From NCBI GenBank assembly GCA_037968395.1, contig JBBKVK010000357.1, forward strand, positions 6,981-70,980: a DNA stretch of 64,000 bases. Direction: 5' to 3'. Under the pieces are notes generated by a model. That model had not been told where the DNA came from and searched no databases. It worked only from the letters and a program-made list of their open reading frames with translations. The DNA comes from JADKBO01 sp037968395. Its GTDB lineage: Bacteria; Bacteroidota; Bacteroidia; Chitinophagales; Saprospiraceae. A program made the translations under genes and the position numbers. Shown here piece after piece: positions 44,182 through 53,457 of the stretch (positions within the stretch are counted from its first letter, which is position 1; the number at the start of each line of letters is the position of its first letter).

Positions 44182-46626
44182 ATGCAATCTATTCCAATAT
44201 CTGAAATCTTTTCTAGTATGAACTCTCGGGGCTCACAGTTGAACTTTGACGGTGATATTAATGAAGTGACAATAGATAGCCGTAAAGTATTTACACCAGA
44301 TTCTGCAATGTTTTTTGCCTTAAATGGAGCCATAATCGATGGTCATGATTATATCAAAGATGCGATAAATAAAGGGATAAAGACTTTTGTAATAAGTAAT
44401 GAAAAGTACATCAAAGAGGTCGCAAATTGCAATTATATCTTGGTAGATGATGGCATCGTTGCATTACAAGAGTTGGCATTACACTATCGTTCAAAATTCA
44501 AAATAAAGACAATAGCAATAACAGGTTCAAATGGTAAAACTACTATAAAAGAATGGCTCACACACCTTTTAGTTAAAAGGTATAAAGTAGCTAAAAGCCC
44601 TGGCAGTTATAATTCACAAATCGGTGTGCCGCTATCAATGTTTCAGATAGAAAGTCAACATGAGTTAGGTGTTTTTGAAGCAGGAATATCTATGCCTGAA
44701 GAAATGCAAAACTTAGAAAAAATAATCCAGCCCTCTTTTGGAATCTTTACTAACATAGGTGAAGCTCATAGTGGAGGATTTACGGATGAAAATCAAAAGA
44801 TAAAAGAAAAACTGAAGCTTTTTGAGAATGTATCTGATCTTATAATTTGTGCCGATCACAAGTCAGTACTGGACAACATTCAACAATTAAAATTAACATG
44901 TAAAATTCATACTTGGGGTAAGGCCATTAGTTCTACTCTTTTTAGAGTATTAGATATAGACAAAAGGCAAACCACAAAAATCAAAATAGATTGTAAAGGA
45001 AGCTCTTATACTTTTGAAGTAAATGTAACTGACGATGGTTCAATTGAAAACTTGTTGCTTTGTATGGCGAGCCTACTGGTAATGGGTTACACAATTGATG
45101 AAGCTATTGCATTGAGTAAAGAGATTTTTCCACTACCTATGCGATTGGAGATGTCTTTGGGTCTAAATGATTGTACCATTATCAATGATGCGTACAATCA
45201 TGATTTGACTTCCTTAACAAATGCTTTAGAATTTTTACAAAAACAAGTTGGTAATAAAAAGTCGTTAGTTATTCTATCAGACATAGAACAATCAAGTATG
45301 TCAGATTCCGCAATAAGTTCTGCTTTAGGAGATTTGCTTAAAAAGTATAATATTGACACAATCTGGTGGGTTGGGCATCAAGGAGAAAAGTTTTCACATA
45401 AGACATTCAATAATAAACAGGAAATATTAGATCATCTCAATACCACGAGCATTGCAGAGGCTTGTATATTGATAAAAGGGGCTAGAAAATATCAGCTAGA
45501 ACAATTAAAAAAGGCCTTTTCGAGTCAAAGACATTCTTCCACATTGACAATAGATTTGGGAGCACTTGATCACAATTTACAGACTTATAACAAGTTTTTG
45601 AAACCAGGGTGCGGTATCATAGCTGTCGTCAAAGCAGGAGCTTATGGATCAGGGAGTGTGGAGATGGCAAGACTGTTACAATATCGTGGGGTAGAATATC
45701 TAGCTGTTGCATTTGCAGATGAAGGTGTAGCTTTAAGGCAAGCTGGTATCTCAATTCCGATTATGGTATTAAATCCTGACGTGGACAGTTTCTATCATTT
45801 GCAGCGATATAATTTAGAACCCGAAATCTATAGCCCTAGCCTACTCAAAGCATTTATACAATTTAAAGTACAATATCAAGCCACAATCCCTATCCATCTA
45901 AAGTTAGATACTGGTATGAATAGATTGGGAATCAAAATCCAAGATTTACCAAATTGCTTAGATTTGATTAAAGAGTACAGCTTAGAAATCGGTACTGTAT
46001 TTTCTCACATGTCAGGTAGTGAAAATGCCGATGAAGACAGTTATTCTATAAAACAGCATAACTTATTTGAGCAGATGTCAAATGTTGTAGCTAAGTCTCT
46101 AGGATACATGCCCAAAAGGCATTTTGTCAATACAGGCGGCATAGTTAGATTTAGTGATTTTCACCACGACTTGGTCCGCTTAGGTCTCGGTCTTTATGGC
46201 ATTGACACCACACTAGAAATAGAACGTTATTTAGAAAAAGTCCACACTTTTACCGCGAGAATCATCCAAATAAAATGGGTGAACGATGGTGAAAAAATAG
46301 GCTATAACCAAAAAGGTATTGCCTTTGGAAAAACTAAATTAGCCATTGTTAATGTTGGATATGCAGATGGGTTGCCTAGAGGATCTGGACTTGGCAAATA
46401 CTCCTTGAGAGTAAATAATGAAGACGCCCCAATCATTGGCAATGTTTGTATGGATCTAACAATACTGGATGTTACCAAGATAAAAAGCTGTCAAGAAGGT
46501 GATCAAGTAGAGATATTTGGACCAAATAAACCTATCGAAGAATTGGCTAGAATAAACGATACAATACCTTATGAAATCCTTGCCCGAATATCGAGCAGAG
46601 TTAAGAAAGAGTGGATATTAGGATAA
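44182..46626 (+). CDS. Bifunctional MurF ligase - alanine racemase
   Basis: 814-residue fusion. N-terminal MurF (residues 1-450) adds D-Ala-D-Ala to UDP-MurNAc-tripeptide: P-loop AITGSNGKTT (113-121 region), then FEAGISMPEEM and the substrate-binding domains. The C-terminal alanine racemase (about 455-814) makes D-Ala: PLP Lys484 in IAVVKAGAYG, LKLDTGMNRLG, and NVGYADGLPRGSG plus NVCMDLTILDVT with the catalytic Tyr side. The fusion is a Bacteroidota trait that couples D-Ala supply to use. A TTG at 44137 is an alternative start, but MQSIPISEI is the normal N-terminus. Confidence 0.95.
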   Translation: MQSIPISEIFSSMNSRGSQLNFDGDINEVTIDSRKVFTPDSAMFFALNGAIIDGHDYIKDAINKGIKTFVISNEKYIKEVANCNYILVDDGIVALQELALHYRSKFKIKTIAITGSNGKTTIKEWLTHLLVKRYKVAKSPGSYNSQIGVPLSMFQIESQHELGVFEAGISMPEEMQNLEKIIQPSFGIFTNIGEAHSGGFTDENQKIKEKLKLFENVSDLIICADHKSVLDNIQQLKLTCKIHTWGKAISSTLFRVLDIDKRQTTKIKIDCKGSSYTFEVNVTDDGSIENLLLCMASLLVMGYTIDEAIALSKEIFPLPMRLEMSLGLNDCTIINDAYNHDLTSLTNALEFLQKQVGNKKSLVILSDIEQSSMSDSAISSALGDLLKKYNIDTIWWVGHQGEKFSHKTFNNKQEILDHLNTTSIAEACILIKGARKYQLEQLKKAFSSQRHSSTLTIDLGALDHNLQTYNKFLKPGCGIIAVVKAGAYGSGSVEMARLLQYRGVEYLAVAFADEGVALRQAGISIPIMVLNPDVDSFYHLQRYNLEPEIYSPSLLKAFIQFKVQYQATIPIHLKLDTGMNRLGIKIQDLPNCLDLIKEYSLEIGTVFSHMSGSENADEDSYSIKQHNLFEQMSNVVAKSLGYMPKRHFVNTGGIVRFSDFHHDLVRLGLGLYGIDTTLEIERYLEKVHTFTARIIQIKWVNDGEKIGYNQKGIAFGKTKLAIVNVGYADGLPRGSGLGKYSLRVNNEDAPIIGNVCMDLTILDVTKIKSCQEGDQVEIFGPNKPIEELARINDTIPYEILARISSRVKKEWILG

Positions 46627-46735
46627 ACATTATAGTGATCGAATAAAAAATCAATCCCATAATTTGTACTTTCTAAACATTCTTTTAGAATAAGAATGCT
46701 TTTATTTACGTATTACTAATAAGAAAAAACTTACT

Positions 46736-47497
46736 ATGAAAATAGGGCTCTTACAATATGATGTAAAATGGTTAGATGTAAAAACTAATTTCAAAACCAT
46801 AGAGTTTTACTTGAGTAGTTGTGATGATAAGCCAAATATTATCTTTTTACCCGAAATGTTTGATACTGGTTATATCATGGAGCCCCACAAGATTCAAAAT
46901 TTTAACCCCGAGTATTCCATCTTAGAAATGACTAGATTAGCTGGTAAATACAAAGTTATTTTAGCTGGATCAATACCCAATAAAGTAGGTGAAAATTATT
47001 ATAATTCTTTCTTTTACGTAAATGGAAAAGGTATTATTGGTCAATATGATAAAGTACATTTATTCTCTTTAGCGGGTGAGAGTCAGCATTATACATCTGG
47101 CAAACAACCAAAAGATATTGAAATAGCTAATATCAAGATTAGGCCTCAAGTATGTTATGACTTAAGATTCCCTTATAGTAGTTATAATAATTCAGGATAC
47201 GACATCTTAGCATTTGTAGCCAATTGGCCAAAGCCAAGAATCTCCCAGTGGCAAGCACTATTAGAAGCAAGAGCAATTGAAAACCAGGCATATGTCATTG
47301 GAGTCAATCGTATCGGCTTGGACGCTAATGGGTATGAATATAATGGTCACTCAATGGTTGCAGATTATACTGGTACTGTGGTATTAGATTGCCAAGATAA
47401 AGAAGGGCTGTTTACCATAAATATCAATTTGGAAGAGATGAATAAATATAGGTTGAAATTGCCTTTTTTACAAGATCAAATTAAGACTGCTTTTTGA
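46736..47497 (+). CDS. Nitrilase-superfamily amidase (omega-amidase/YafV-like)
   Basis: 253-residue cytoplasmic hydrolase with the complete catalytic triad: Glu40 (LPEMFDTGY), Lys106 (YDKVHLFS) and Cys140 (QVCYDLRFP). Closest in motif to omega-amidases (Nit2/YafV), which hydrolyse alpha-ketoglutaramate and alpha-ketosuccinamate formed in methionine salvage and transamination. Four-base overlap (TTGA) with the next gene couples them. Confidence 0.9.
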   Translation: MKIGLLQYDVKWLDVKTNFKTIEFYLSSCDDKPNIIFLPEMFDTGYIMEPHKIQNFNPEYSILEMTRLAGKYKVILAGSIPNKVGENYYNSFFYVNGKGIIGQYDKVHLFSLAGESQHYTSGKQPKDIEIANIKIRPQVCYDLRFPYSSYNNSGYDILAFVANWPKPRISQWQALLEARAIENQAYVIGVNRIGLDANGYEYNGHSMVADYTGTVVLDCQDKEGLFTININLEEMNKYRLKLPFLQDQIKTAF

Positions 47498-49272
47498 AAT
47501 GTCCTTGGATCATATTAGTTATTATCCTAACTACTTCTTTAGTATCGGTGAGTCATGCTCAACAAAAATATTTTGTTAAGTTGCAAAATATTGACCTCTT
47601 TGATAAATTGGACATTGAAGAAAATAAAAAATACGACTCCTTATCTATAATCAACTTGCTCAACAATGAAGTACAAAAATTAAGAAGTGATAATTACCTT
47701 TTAGCAAATATAGACAGCTTAGTATATCGAGATTCTACTTGCATGGCAACAGTCTTTATTGGAGATAGGTATGTACTAAAATCATTAAATTATGATGAAG
47801 AGACAGAACTAATTGTGAAATCAGCTGGTATGTTTTCGCTTAAGTACACTACCAAAAGGCTTGATAGCACTTTTGTAAAAAAATACCTTGGTGATGTATT
47901 AAAATATCTGGTCAATAATGGATATCCTTTTGCAGAAGTAGGGTTTGAGAAGGTATCCATTGAGGGATCAGAAATTACAGCTGACTTATCGGTCAAAAAA
48001 AACAAATTTATAACCTATGATACCTTAGAAAGTAGTTTTGACACAATCATTAGTCGAAACTTTATGTCCAGATATCTTGGAATAAGGCCAGGCCAACCTT
48101 ATAGCCATAAGAATGTATTAGATATCAAGAAAAAAATCTTAGGTGCAGGATTTTTAAAACTAAGAAACGATCCTTATGTCTCCTTTTATGGTAATAAAGC
48201 ATTAGTTAGGTTGCCTTTAGAAGCTGCAAAAGCAAATTCTTTTGACTTCATCATAGGTGTTTTGCCATCAAATGTAGGAGGTCAAAGAAAATTTAGTGTC
48301 AACGGACAGTTATCTACCGACTTACTCAATAGGTTTGGTCATGGCGAGCGAATCACTTTAGACATCAGAAGGTTGACTGCAGAGGATCAGTTATTATCCT
48401 TAAATGCTAGTTACCCATACCTTGCTGGACTACCAATAGGAGTAGATGGAGCATTCGAATTGAGGTTTAACAGAGGTATAAGCATAGACCTTATCACCAA
48501 TATTGGTGGACAATACATCACAAGTGGTGTCAATTACATTAAAGCATTTACCAACTACAAAAGCTCAAATGTGGTTAAAGTAGATACTATGAGGTTAATC
48601 ACGACCAAAAGGTTACCTGCTAACTTAGATTATAAATTCTCTGGTGGTGGACTTGAAATATTCAGACAAAATCTTGATTACAGATTCAACCCAAGACGAG
48701 GCTGGAGTATAAAGTCTCAGGCAAATGTTGGGATTAGATCAATCGTCCCCAATCAAGGCATTCAGAGTATTAAGAGGGAAAATATTGATTTTATTACAGC
48801 TTATGACACTTTACAACTAAAATCATTTCAAGCAAATTTAGATGTCTTGGCTAGTTTATTCATCCCAGTAAAAACATTTGGTACTGTAAAGTTTTCACTA
48901 AATGGAGGCCTTAAATACAATAATGGAGTTGTCATCGAAAACGAACTATTTAGGATAGGCGGTAACAAGCTTCTTCGTGGCTTTGATGAATTGTCTATTC
49001 TTAGTGATTATTATGCAGTTTTCACCTCGGAATTTAGATTGATTATTGACCAAAATTCTTTTCTATCATTTCCTTTTATTGACATCTCCCGAATGCGAAC
49101 ATATTTAGAAGATGTACCAATATGGGATACTGCATATGGAGTTGGTTTGGGCCTTAATTTTGCTACAAAGGCAGGCATTTTTAATGTGTCATTTGCCGCT
49201 GGCAGTAGACTGAATAACCCAATAGAATTTAACAATACCAAAGTCCACTTTGGATATATTAATTTGTTTTAG
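47494..49272 (+). CDS. TamA/BamA-like outer-membrane assembly protein
   Basis: 592-residue exported protein; signal peptide ends SHAQ. Two or three POTRA-like domains (about 25-240), e.g. GDRYVLKSLNYDEETEL and KKKILGAGFLKLRNDPYVSF, precede a 16-strand surface-antigen barrel (about 250-592) with FRIGGNKLLRGFDELS (the VRGF-type loop-6 motif, here LRGF) and a final YINLF with terminal Phe. Omp85 superfamily; more TamA-like than BamA, as BamA has five POTRA. TTG start. Coupled to the nitrilase gene, with no obvious functional link. Confidence 0.8.
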   Translation: MKCPWIILVIILTTSLVSVSHAQQKYFVKLQNIDLFDKLDIEENKKYDSLSIINLLNNEVQKLRSDNYLLANIDSLVYRDSTCMATVFIGDRYVLKSLNYDEETELIVKSAGMFSLKYTTKRLDSTFVKKYLGDVLKYLVNNGYPFAEVGFEKVSIEGSEITADLSVKKNKFITYDTLESSFDTIISRNFMSRYLGIRPGQPYSHKNVLDIKKKILGAGFLKLRNDPYVSFYGNKALVRLPLEAAKANSFDFIIGVLPSNVGGQRKFSVNGQLSTDLLNRFGHGERITLDIRRLTAEDQLLSLNASYPYLAGLPIGVDGAFELRFNRGISIDLITNIGGQYITSGVNYIKAFTNYKSSNVVKVDTMRLITTKRLPANLDYKFSGGGLEIFRQNLDYRFNPRRGWSIKSQANVGIRSIVPNQGIQSIKRENIDFITAYDTLQLKSFQANLDVLASLFIPVKTFGTVKFSLNGGLKYNNGVVIENELFRIGGNKLLRGFDELSILSDYYAVFTSEFRLIIDQNSFLSFPFIDISRMRTYLEDVPIWDTAYGVGLGLNFATKAGIFNVSFAAGSRLNNPIEFNNTKVHFGYINLF

Positions 49273-49284
49273 ATAGAAATAAAA

Positions 49285-49926
49285 TCAAACCAATCCCTCT
49301 CTCAATGCTTTTGTTACTGCAGCAGCAACAGAATTGACCTGTAGTTTTGCATATATATTAGAAATATGCTTATTAACCGTGGCATAAGAGATAAAGCACT
49401 TATCAGCAATCATTTTATAGCTGTACCCTTCCACTAAAAGGTTGAGAATTTCTTTCTCTCGATTTGTGAGAATAATATCTGAGGTAGAAGAACTTTTTTG
49501 AGTTGTATTAAATAATTTCAGGACCTTGAATGCTACAGAAGGTGTCATCGGAGCTCCACCTTCCATGACTTCTTTAATTCCTTCGATGAGTTTCATTGGT
49601 GACTTTTGCTTTATGATATATCCGTCGGCTCCTGAGCTTATCGCTTCTAATATTTTACCTTCCTCTTCGAAGATAGTTTGCATAATCACCTTAATTTCAG
49701 GATACGCTTTCTTTACCAGTCTAAGGCCTTCAATACCATTCACATTTGGCATGTTTATGTCCATCAAGATGACATCAGGCAGATTGGATTTGAGCCGATG
49801 GACGATATCAGTACAATCAGAAAATATACCCACACATTTCATCTCGCTCATTGCGTCAATCAATAGTTGTAAGCCTTCTCTTCTGGCTATATTATCATCA
49901 AATACTGCTATTTTATAGTTTCCCAT
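49285..49926 (-). CDS. NarL/LuxR-type response regulator
   Basis: 213 residues: receiver domain (1-120) with acidic Asp10/Asp11 and phospho-acceptor Asp56 (VILMDINMP), Lys near 107 (KQKSPMKLI), then a LuxR HTH (about 145-210, LTNREKEILNLLVEGYSYKM, then IADKCFISYATVNKHISNIY). Partner kinase is encoded 3 bases upstream on the same strand. Targets unknown; the divergent head-repeat gene is a candidate. Confidence 0.95.
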   Translation of the reverse strand: MGNYKIAVFDDNIARREGLQLLIDAMSEMKCVGIFSDCTDIVHRLKSNLPDVILMDINMPNVNGIEGLRLVKKAYPEIKVIMQTIFEEEGKILEAISSGADGYIIKQKSPMKLIEGIKEVMEGGAPMTPSVAFKVLKLFNTTQKSSSTSDIILTNREKEILNLLVEGYSYKMIADKCFISYATVNKHISNIYAKLQVNSVAAAVTKALREGLV

Positions 49927-49929
49927 ATT

Positions 49930-52900
49930 TTATTTATTTTGGGTTACGGTCGGTTCTGTTTTCGGATTCCAAATAAAACGTATTTCAGTGCCTTTATTTA
50001 CTTCGGATATGACACTTAAGTTTCCACCCAATTCCTTGGCACGAATTGCCATATTTTTAAGGCCGTTCCCACTTAACAAAGAATTTTTCCTATTTGTACT
50101 TTGATCGAAACCTATTCCATTATCAATTACGGATAACTGAAACTTATTTTTCTTTTGGCTTAATGAGATTTTTATTTCTGATGCATTTGCATACTTAAAT
50201 GCATTATTGGTCGCTTCTTTAAATATAAGATAGACATTTCTTCTCTGTACCATATGTAATGCTACCTGCTTGATATTCTCATCTACTGCTAATGACACCT
50301 TAACCTCAGTGGCATCGCTCAACTCAGAAATGTAAGCTCTCATTCTCATTAAGAGGTTATCAATTTTATCATTATCAGAATTAATAGCCCACACTATATC
50401 ATTCATAGATTCCATCACTTGAGTCGTACTTTCATTGATCCTTAAGAGCATATTTTGAGTAGCATTGGAGTCCGTATCTGCCATTTTTTGCGCAACTGTT
50501 CCAAATAATGAAATACTTGAAAGTGTAGATCCAATCTCATCATGTAGGTCTCTAGAGATTCGACTTCTGAGTTCAATGATTTTTTCTTTTTGGTTTTGAC
50601 TATTCCTATATAATGCATATACGATTCCTACGATCAGACTTGAAGATAAAAGTACAAACCACCATGAATGCCACCATGGAGATGCAATAGACAAAGGCAT
50701 TGAAATAGTCTTTTTAGACCATGAACCATTATAACTAGCAGCTTTTACTTTAAAAGTGTAATCGCCAGAATTGAGGCCAGGATAGGTTACTTTTTGAGCA
50801 CTTTTGAGATAATTCCAATCGTTTTCTAACCCTTCTAGTTTATATGCATATTGTATTTTGTCATTTTTATAAAAATCTAGCAATTTGAATTCAAAAGAAA
50901 TGAAATTTTCATCGTGTGCTAGATTGATAAAACTGTTTGTAATTGGATAATTTTGATTATTGACTTTGATAGAAGTTAATACTAAGTTTTTGGAAGAAGC
51001 GTAAGTTGAAATTTCTTTTGGAGAGAACATATTAAAGCCATTGATGCCTCCAAATAACAACAAATTATCTTTTGTTTTACAAACTGCATTTGTATTGAAT
51101 TCGTAACTCTGGACTCCTTCGTCTGGCATATATTGTTGACTTTGAAGTGTCTGAGTGTCAAACCAGCAAAGTCCTTTATTAGTCCCTAACCATAATTTGT
51201 TTTCCTCATCTTGTGCAATCGTATAAATTGTATTGTCAGGCAGTCCTTCATTTGTTGTATATCGCTCGAATGAATTGCTCTTTTCAATATATTTATTCAA
51301 ACCTCCATTAGATGTTCCAACCCATATGTCACCAAAGGATGAAGTGATGATACTTCGAATATCATTACTGCTAAGGCTATTATTATCGTCAATTGAATTT
51401 TTAAAAACATCTATTTTATTTGTTTCCTGATTAATTTTGAAAAGCCCTGCACTTGTTCCGACCCATATTTGTCCTTTACTACCTTCAGCAATTGTAAAAA
51501 TTTTATGAACATCCTTTTCACTTCTACGCCATTTTTTAAAACTATAAAAGGTAGCTTGGTCACGAATATTCTTAAGATTCCCATTTGCCAATAAATCAGC
51601 ACTTATTCTAATGACACCGCTCTGCATTGATAACCAGAAATTGTTTTGTGAGTCAGTTAAAAGGGCATTAGAAGCAGAGAAACTAGTCTCAGGAAATGAA
51701 TCTGTTAGATCAAGAATTTTATTATTGGTGTAGTCTAAATAGAAAATTTCGGCCTCTTCACTTTGAACCCAATATGTAATAAGCAAATTTTGGGCATTGT
51801 CACTCGCTATTGCCACAGCGCCATTTTCAGGATGTGGAGATGGCAAATCGCCTGGCATAAGTAGCGGTCTAAAGGTTTTATCTTTTTTATCAAAAATATT
51901 TATGGATGTAATTGAGCCAACTATTATATCTTCCTTCCATTCAACTAAAGTCCGAATATTATTGGCATAAGCATTATTTGAATTTGACAGTGTAGAAATA
52001 AAAGTTTCAAAAATTGGTTTTTGAAAGTCCGCTTTGATAATTCCTTGACCAACACCAGAAATAAGAAAGGAATTTTTATCAATTTTATATTCTGGTATTG
52101 TTGAATTATTATATAATGAATTGGTGTTATTTGGTTCTGACAAATATTGATTGATGTTCCCATTTTGTGGATTTATAGTAAATAGCCCTTCTTTTGTTGT
52201 ACCAAGAACTAGGCCGCCATCAGTTGTTTCAATTGCATTATGTGAATTGTAAAGTTTAAAATTATATTCAATGCTATGAACAGTTTTAGTAGAAGATAAT
52301 TGATAGGTTATCAAATCATACCTGTAAACAATGTAGTTTAAACGGTCAATTATCCACCAACAATTTTGACCTAGTAGTAATGTAGAATATTTAAAACTCC
52401 ATTTTTTATCCTTAAAAACTTGATCATATTTGAGGAAATCAACGAATTCATTTTTTGTTTTATCAAAATACATAAGTTCTTGATGTGTAACCAACCAAAT
52501 TCTCTTATCTATTCCTTTTACAAAATATGCTCGACCCAAATCTTTTGTTTCGTCAGTCTTATATGTATGTGTTTTGAATGTATTAAGATCCAGTTGAACT
52601 AACTTATTTTGCTTGTCAATAAACCATATTTTTGAATCTTCAATTGTATTCAAAATGTACTGAGTATTCTCTATTTCAGGTACTTTGATACGAGTCGTAT
52701 CAAAGTTTGGCAATTCAATTTTATATAGATTATTACGGCTTAAATCCCAAAAGGTGACAGAATCAGTTTTTAAAATTTTGCGAGAACTAGAATTATATGG
52801 AATGCTTGGGATTTTACGAACATATTGTTGTAAAGTATCAAAGTAGTAAACCCCTTCTTGACTTGCAAAGAATAAGTTTCCCTGCCCATCATCAGTCATA

Positions 52901-53154
52901 GAAACGGCAGATATCAGACTCGAAGATGCTAAGCCTTGAGTTTCTCTATAGGTTTTAAAAATTTTACCGTCGAACCTTGTTAATGGGTTTGCTAACCAAA
53001 TATAACCAATACTATCTTGACCTAAAACATTCATTGTCAAATTAGGCAATCCATCTTCTATTCCGTAGCGAGAAAATGACATATGTGAATCATCTTGTCC
53101 ATAAGCATAACATCCAAGCAAGAAGATCAGAATAATATGTATATATCTGTTCAT
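49930..53154 (-). CDS. Propeller-sensor histidine kinase (HisKA_3)
   Basis: 1074-residue membrane sensor. Signal peptide (ends CYAYG), two seven-bladed Reg_prop beta-propellers (about 25-725), a Y_Y_Y domain (about 735-805, YAYKLEGLENDWNYL), one membrane helix (about 815-840), and a HisKA_3 dimerisation domain with His871 in RDLHDEIGSTLS. The HATPase domain has NNAFKYANAS, DNGIGF and GNGLKNMAIR. It phosphorylates the adjacent LuxR-type regulator. The ligand is not known; such architectures often sense oligosaccharides. Confidence 0.93.
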   Translation of the reverse strand: MNRYIHIILIFLLGCYAYGQDDSHMSFSRYGIEDGLPNLTMNVLGQDSIGYIWLANPLTRFDGKIFKTYRETQGLASSSLISAVSMTDDGQGNLFFASQEGVYYFDTLQQYVRKIPSIPYNSSSRKILKTDSVTFWDLSRNNLYKIELPNFDTTRIKVPEIENTQYILNTIEDSKIWFIDKQNKLVQLDLNTFKTHTYKTDETKDLGRAYFVKGIDKRIWLVTHQELMYFDKTKNEFVDFLKYDQVFKDKKWSFKYSTLLLGQNCWWIIDRLNYIVYRYDLITYQLSSTKTVHSIEYNFKLYNSHNAIETTDGGLVLGTTKEGLFTINPQNGNINQYLSEPNNTNSLYNNSTIPEYKIDKNSFLISGVGQGIIKADFQKPIFETFISTLSNSNNAYANNIRTLVEWKEDIIVGSITSINIFDKKDKTFRPLLMPGDLPSPHPENGAVAIASDNAQNLLITYWVQSEEAEIFYLDYTNNKILDLTDSFPETSFSASNALLTDSQNNFWLSMQSGVIRISADLLANGNLKNIRDQATFYSFKKWRRSEKDVHKIFTIAEGSKGQIWVGTSAGLFKINQETNKIDVFKNSIDDNNSLSSNDIRSIITSSFGDIWVGTSNGGLNKYIEKSNSFERYTTNEGLPDNTIYTIAQDEENKLWLGTNKGLCWFDTQTLQSQQYMPDEGVQSYEFNTNAVCKTKDNLLLFGGINGFNMFSPKEISTYASSKNLVLTSIKVNNQNYPITNSFINLAHDENFISFEFKLLDFYKNDKIQYAYKLEGLENDWNYLKSAQKVTYPGLNSGDYTFKVKAASYNGSWSKKTISMPLSIASPWWHSWWFVLLSSSLIVGIVYALYRNSQNQKEKIIELRSRISRDLHDEIGSTLSSISLFGTVAQKMADTDSNATQNMLLRINESTTQVMESMNDIVWAINSDNDKIDNLLMRMRAYISELSDATEVKVSLAVDENIKQVALHMVQRRNVYLIFKEATNNAFKYANASEIKISLSQKKNKFQLSVIDNGIGFDQSTNRKNSLLSGNGLKNMAIRAKELGGNLSVISEVNKGTEIRFIWNPKTEPTVTQNK

Positions 53155-53210
53155 TAATATAAATACAGTGTACTCAACATATTTAATTGATAGTTAATAA
53201 TTTAATAATA

Positions 53211-53218
53211 CAAATGTA
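53211..53218 (-). promoter_or_regulatory. Bacteroidota -7 box for the sensor-regulator pair
   Basis: TACATTTG on the minus strand, 57 bases before the kinase ATG. No -33 TTG at normal spacing. Confidence 0.4.
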
Positions 53219-53383
53219 AACAAAAGGCATTAGGCATTCCTTATTACAATCAGTGATATTAGTGTAAATCGGTAAGATATTGTCATTAGAATCAATAATA
53301 ATCTTATTGGAATTAATTACTAAACACTATAATTTAACGGAATATCATTGAAACTAGTAACATAATATTACACATCAGATATA

Positions 53384-53391
53384 TAGTTTTG
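53384..53391 (+). promoter_or_regulatory. Bacteroidota -7 box for the head-repeat surface protein
   Basis: TAGTTTTG, 67 bases before the ATG at 53458. Confidence 0.4.
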
Positions 53392-53457
53392 CATTATCGA
53401 TTGAATATTAAAGAATTTTGATATTTACCTATACTTCTATTAATAACCTATTAAATC

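Larger units (their letters stand above)
53155..53457. other. Divergent control region between sensor kinase and surface protein
   Basis: 303 AT-rich bases with no gene. It holds a -7 box for each direction (53211-53218 minus, 53384-53391 plus). A shared regulator could bind here; no clear palindrome is visible. Confidence 0.45.

Noticed and set aside
49526..49918. 130-codon plus-strand frame inside the response regulator
   Set aside because: Opposite strand of a clear receiver domain.
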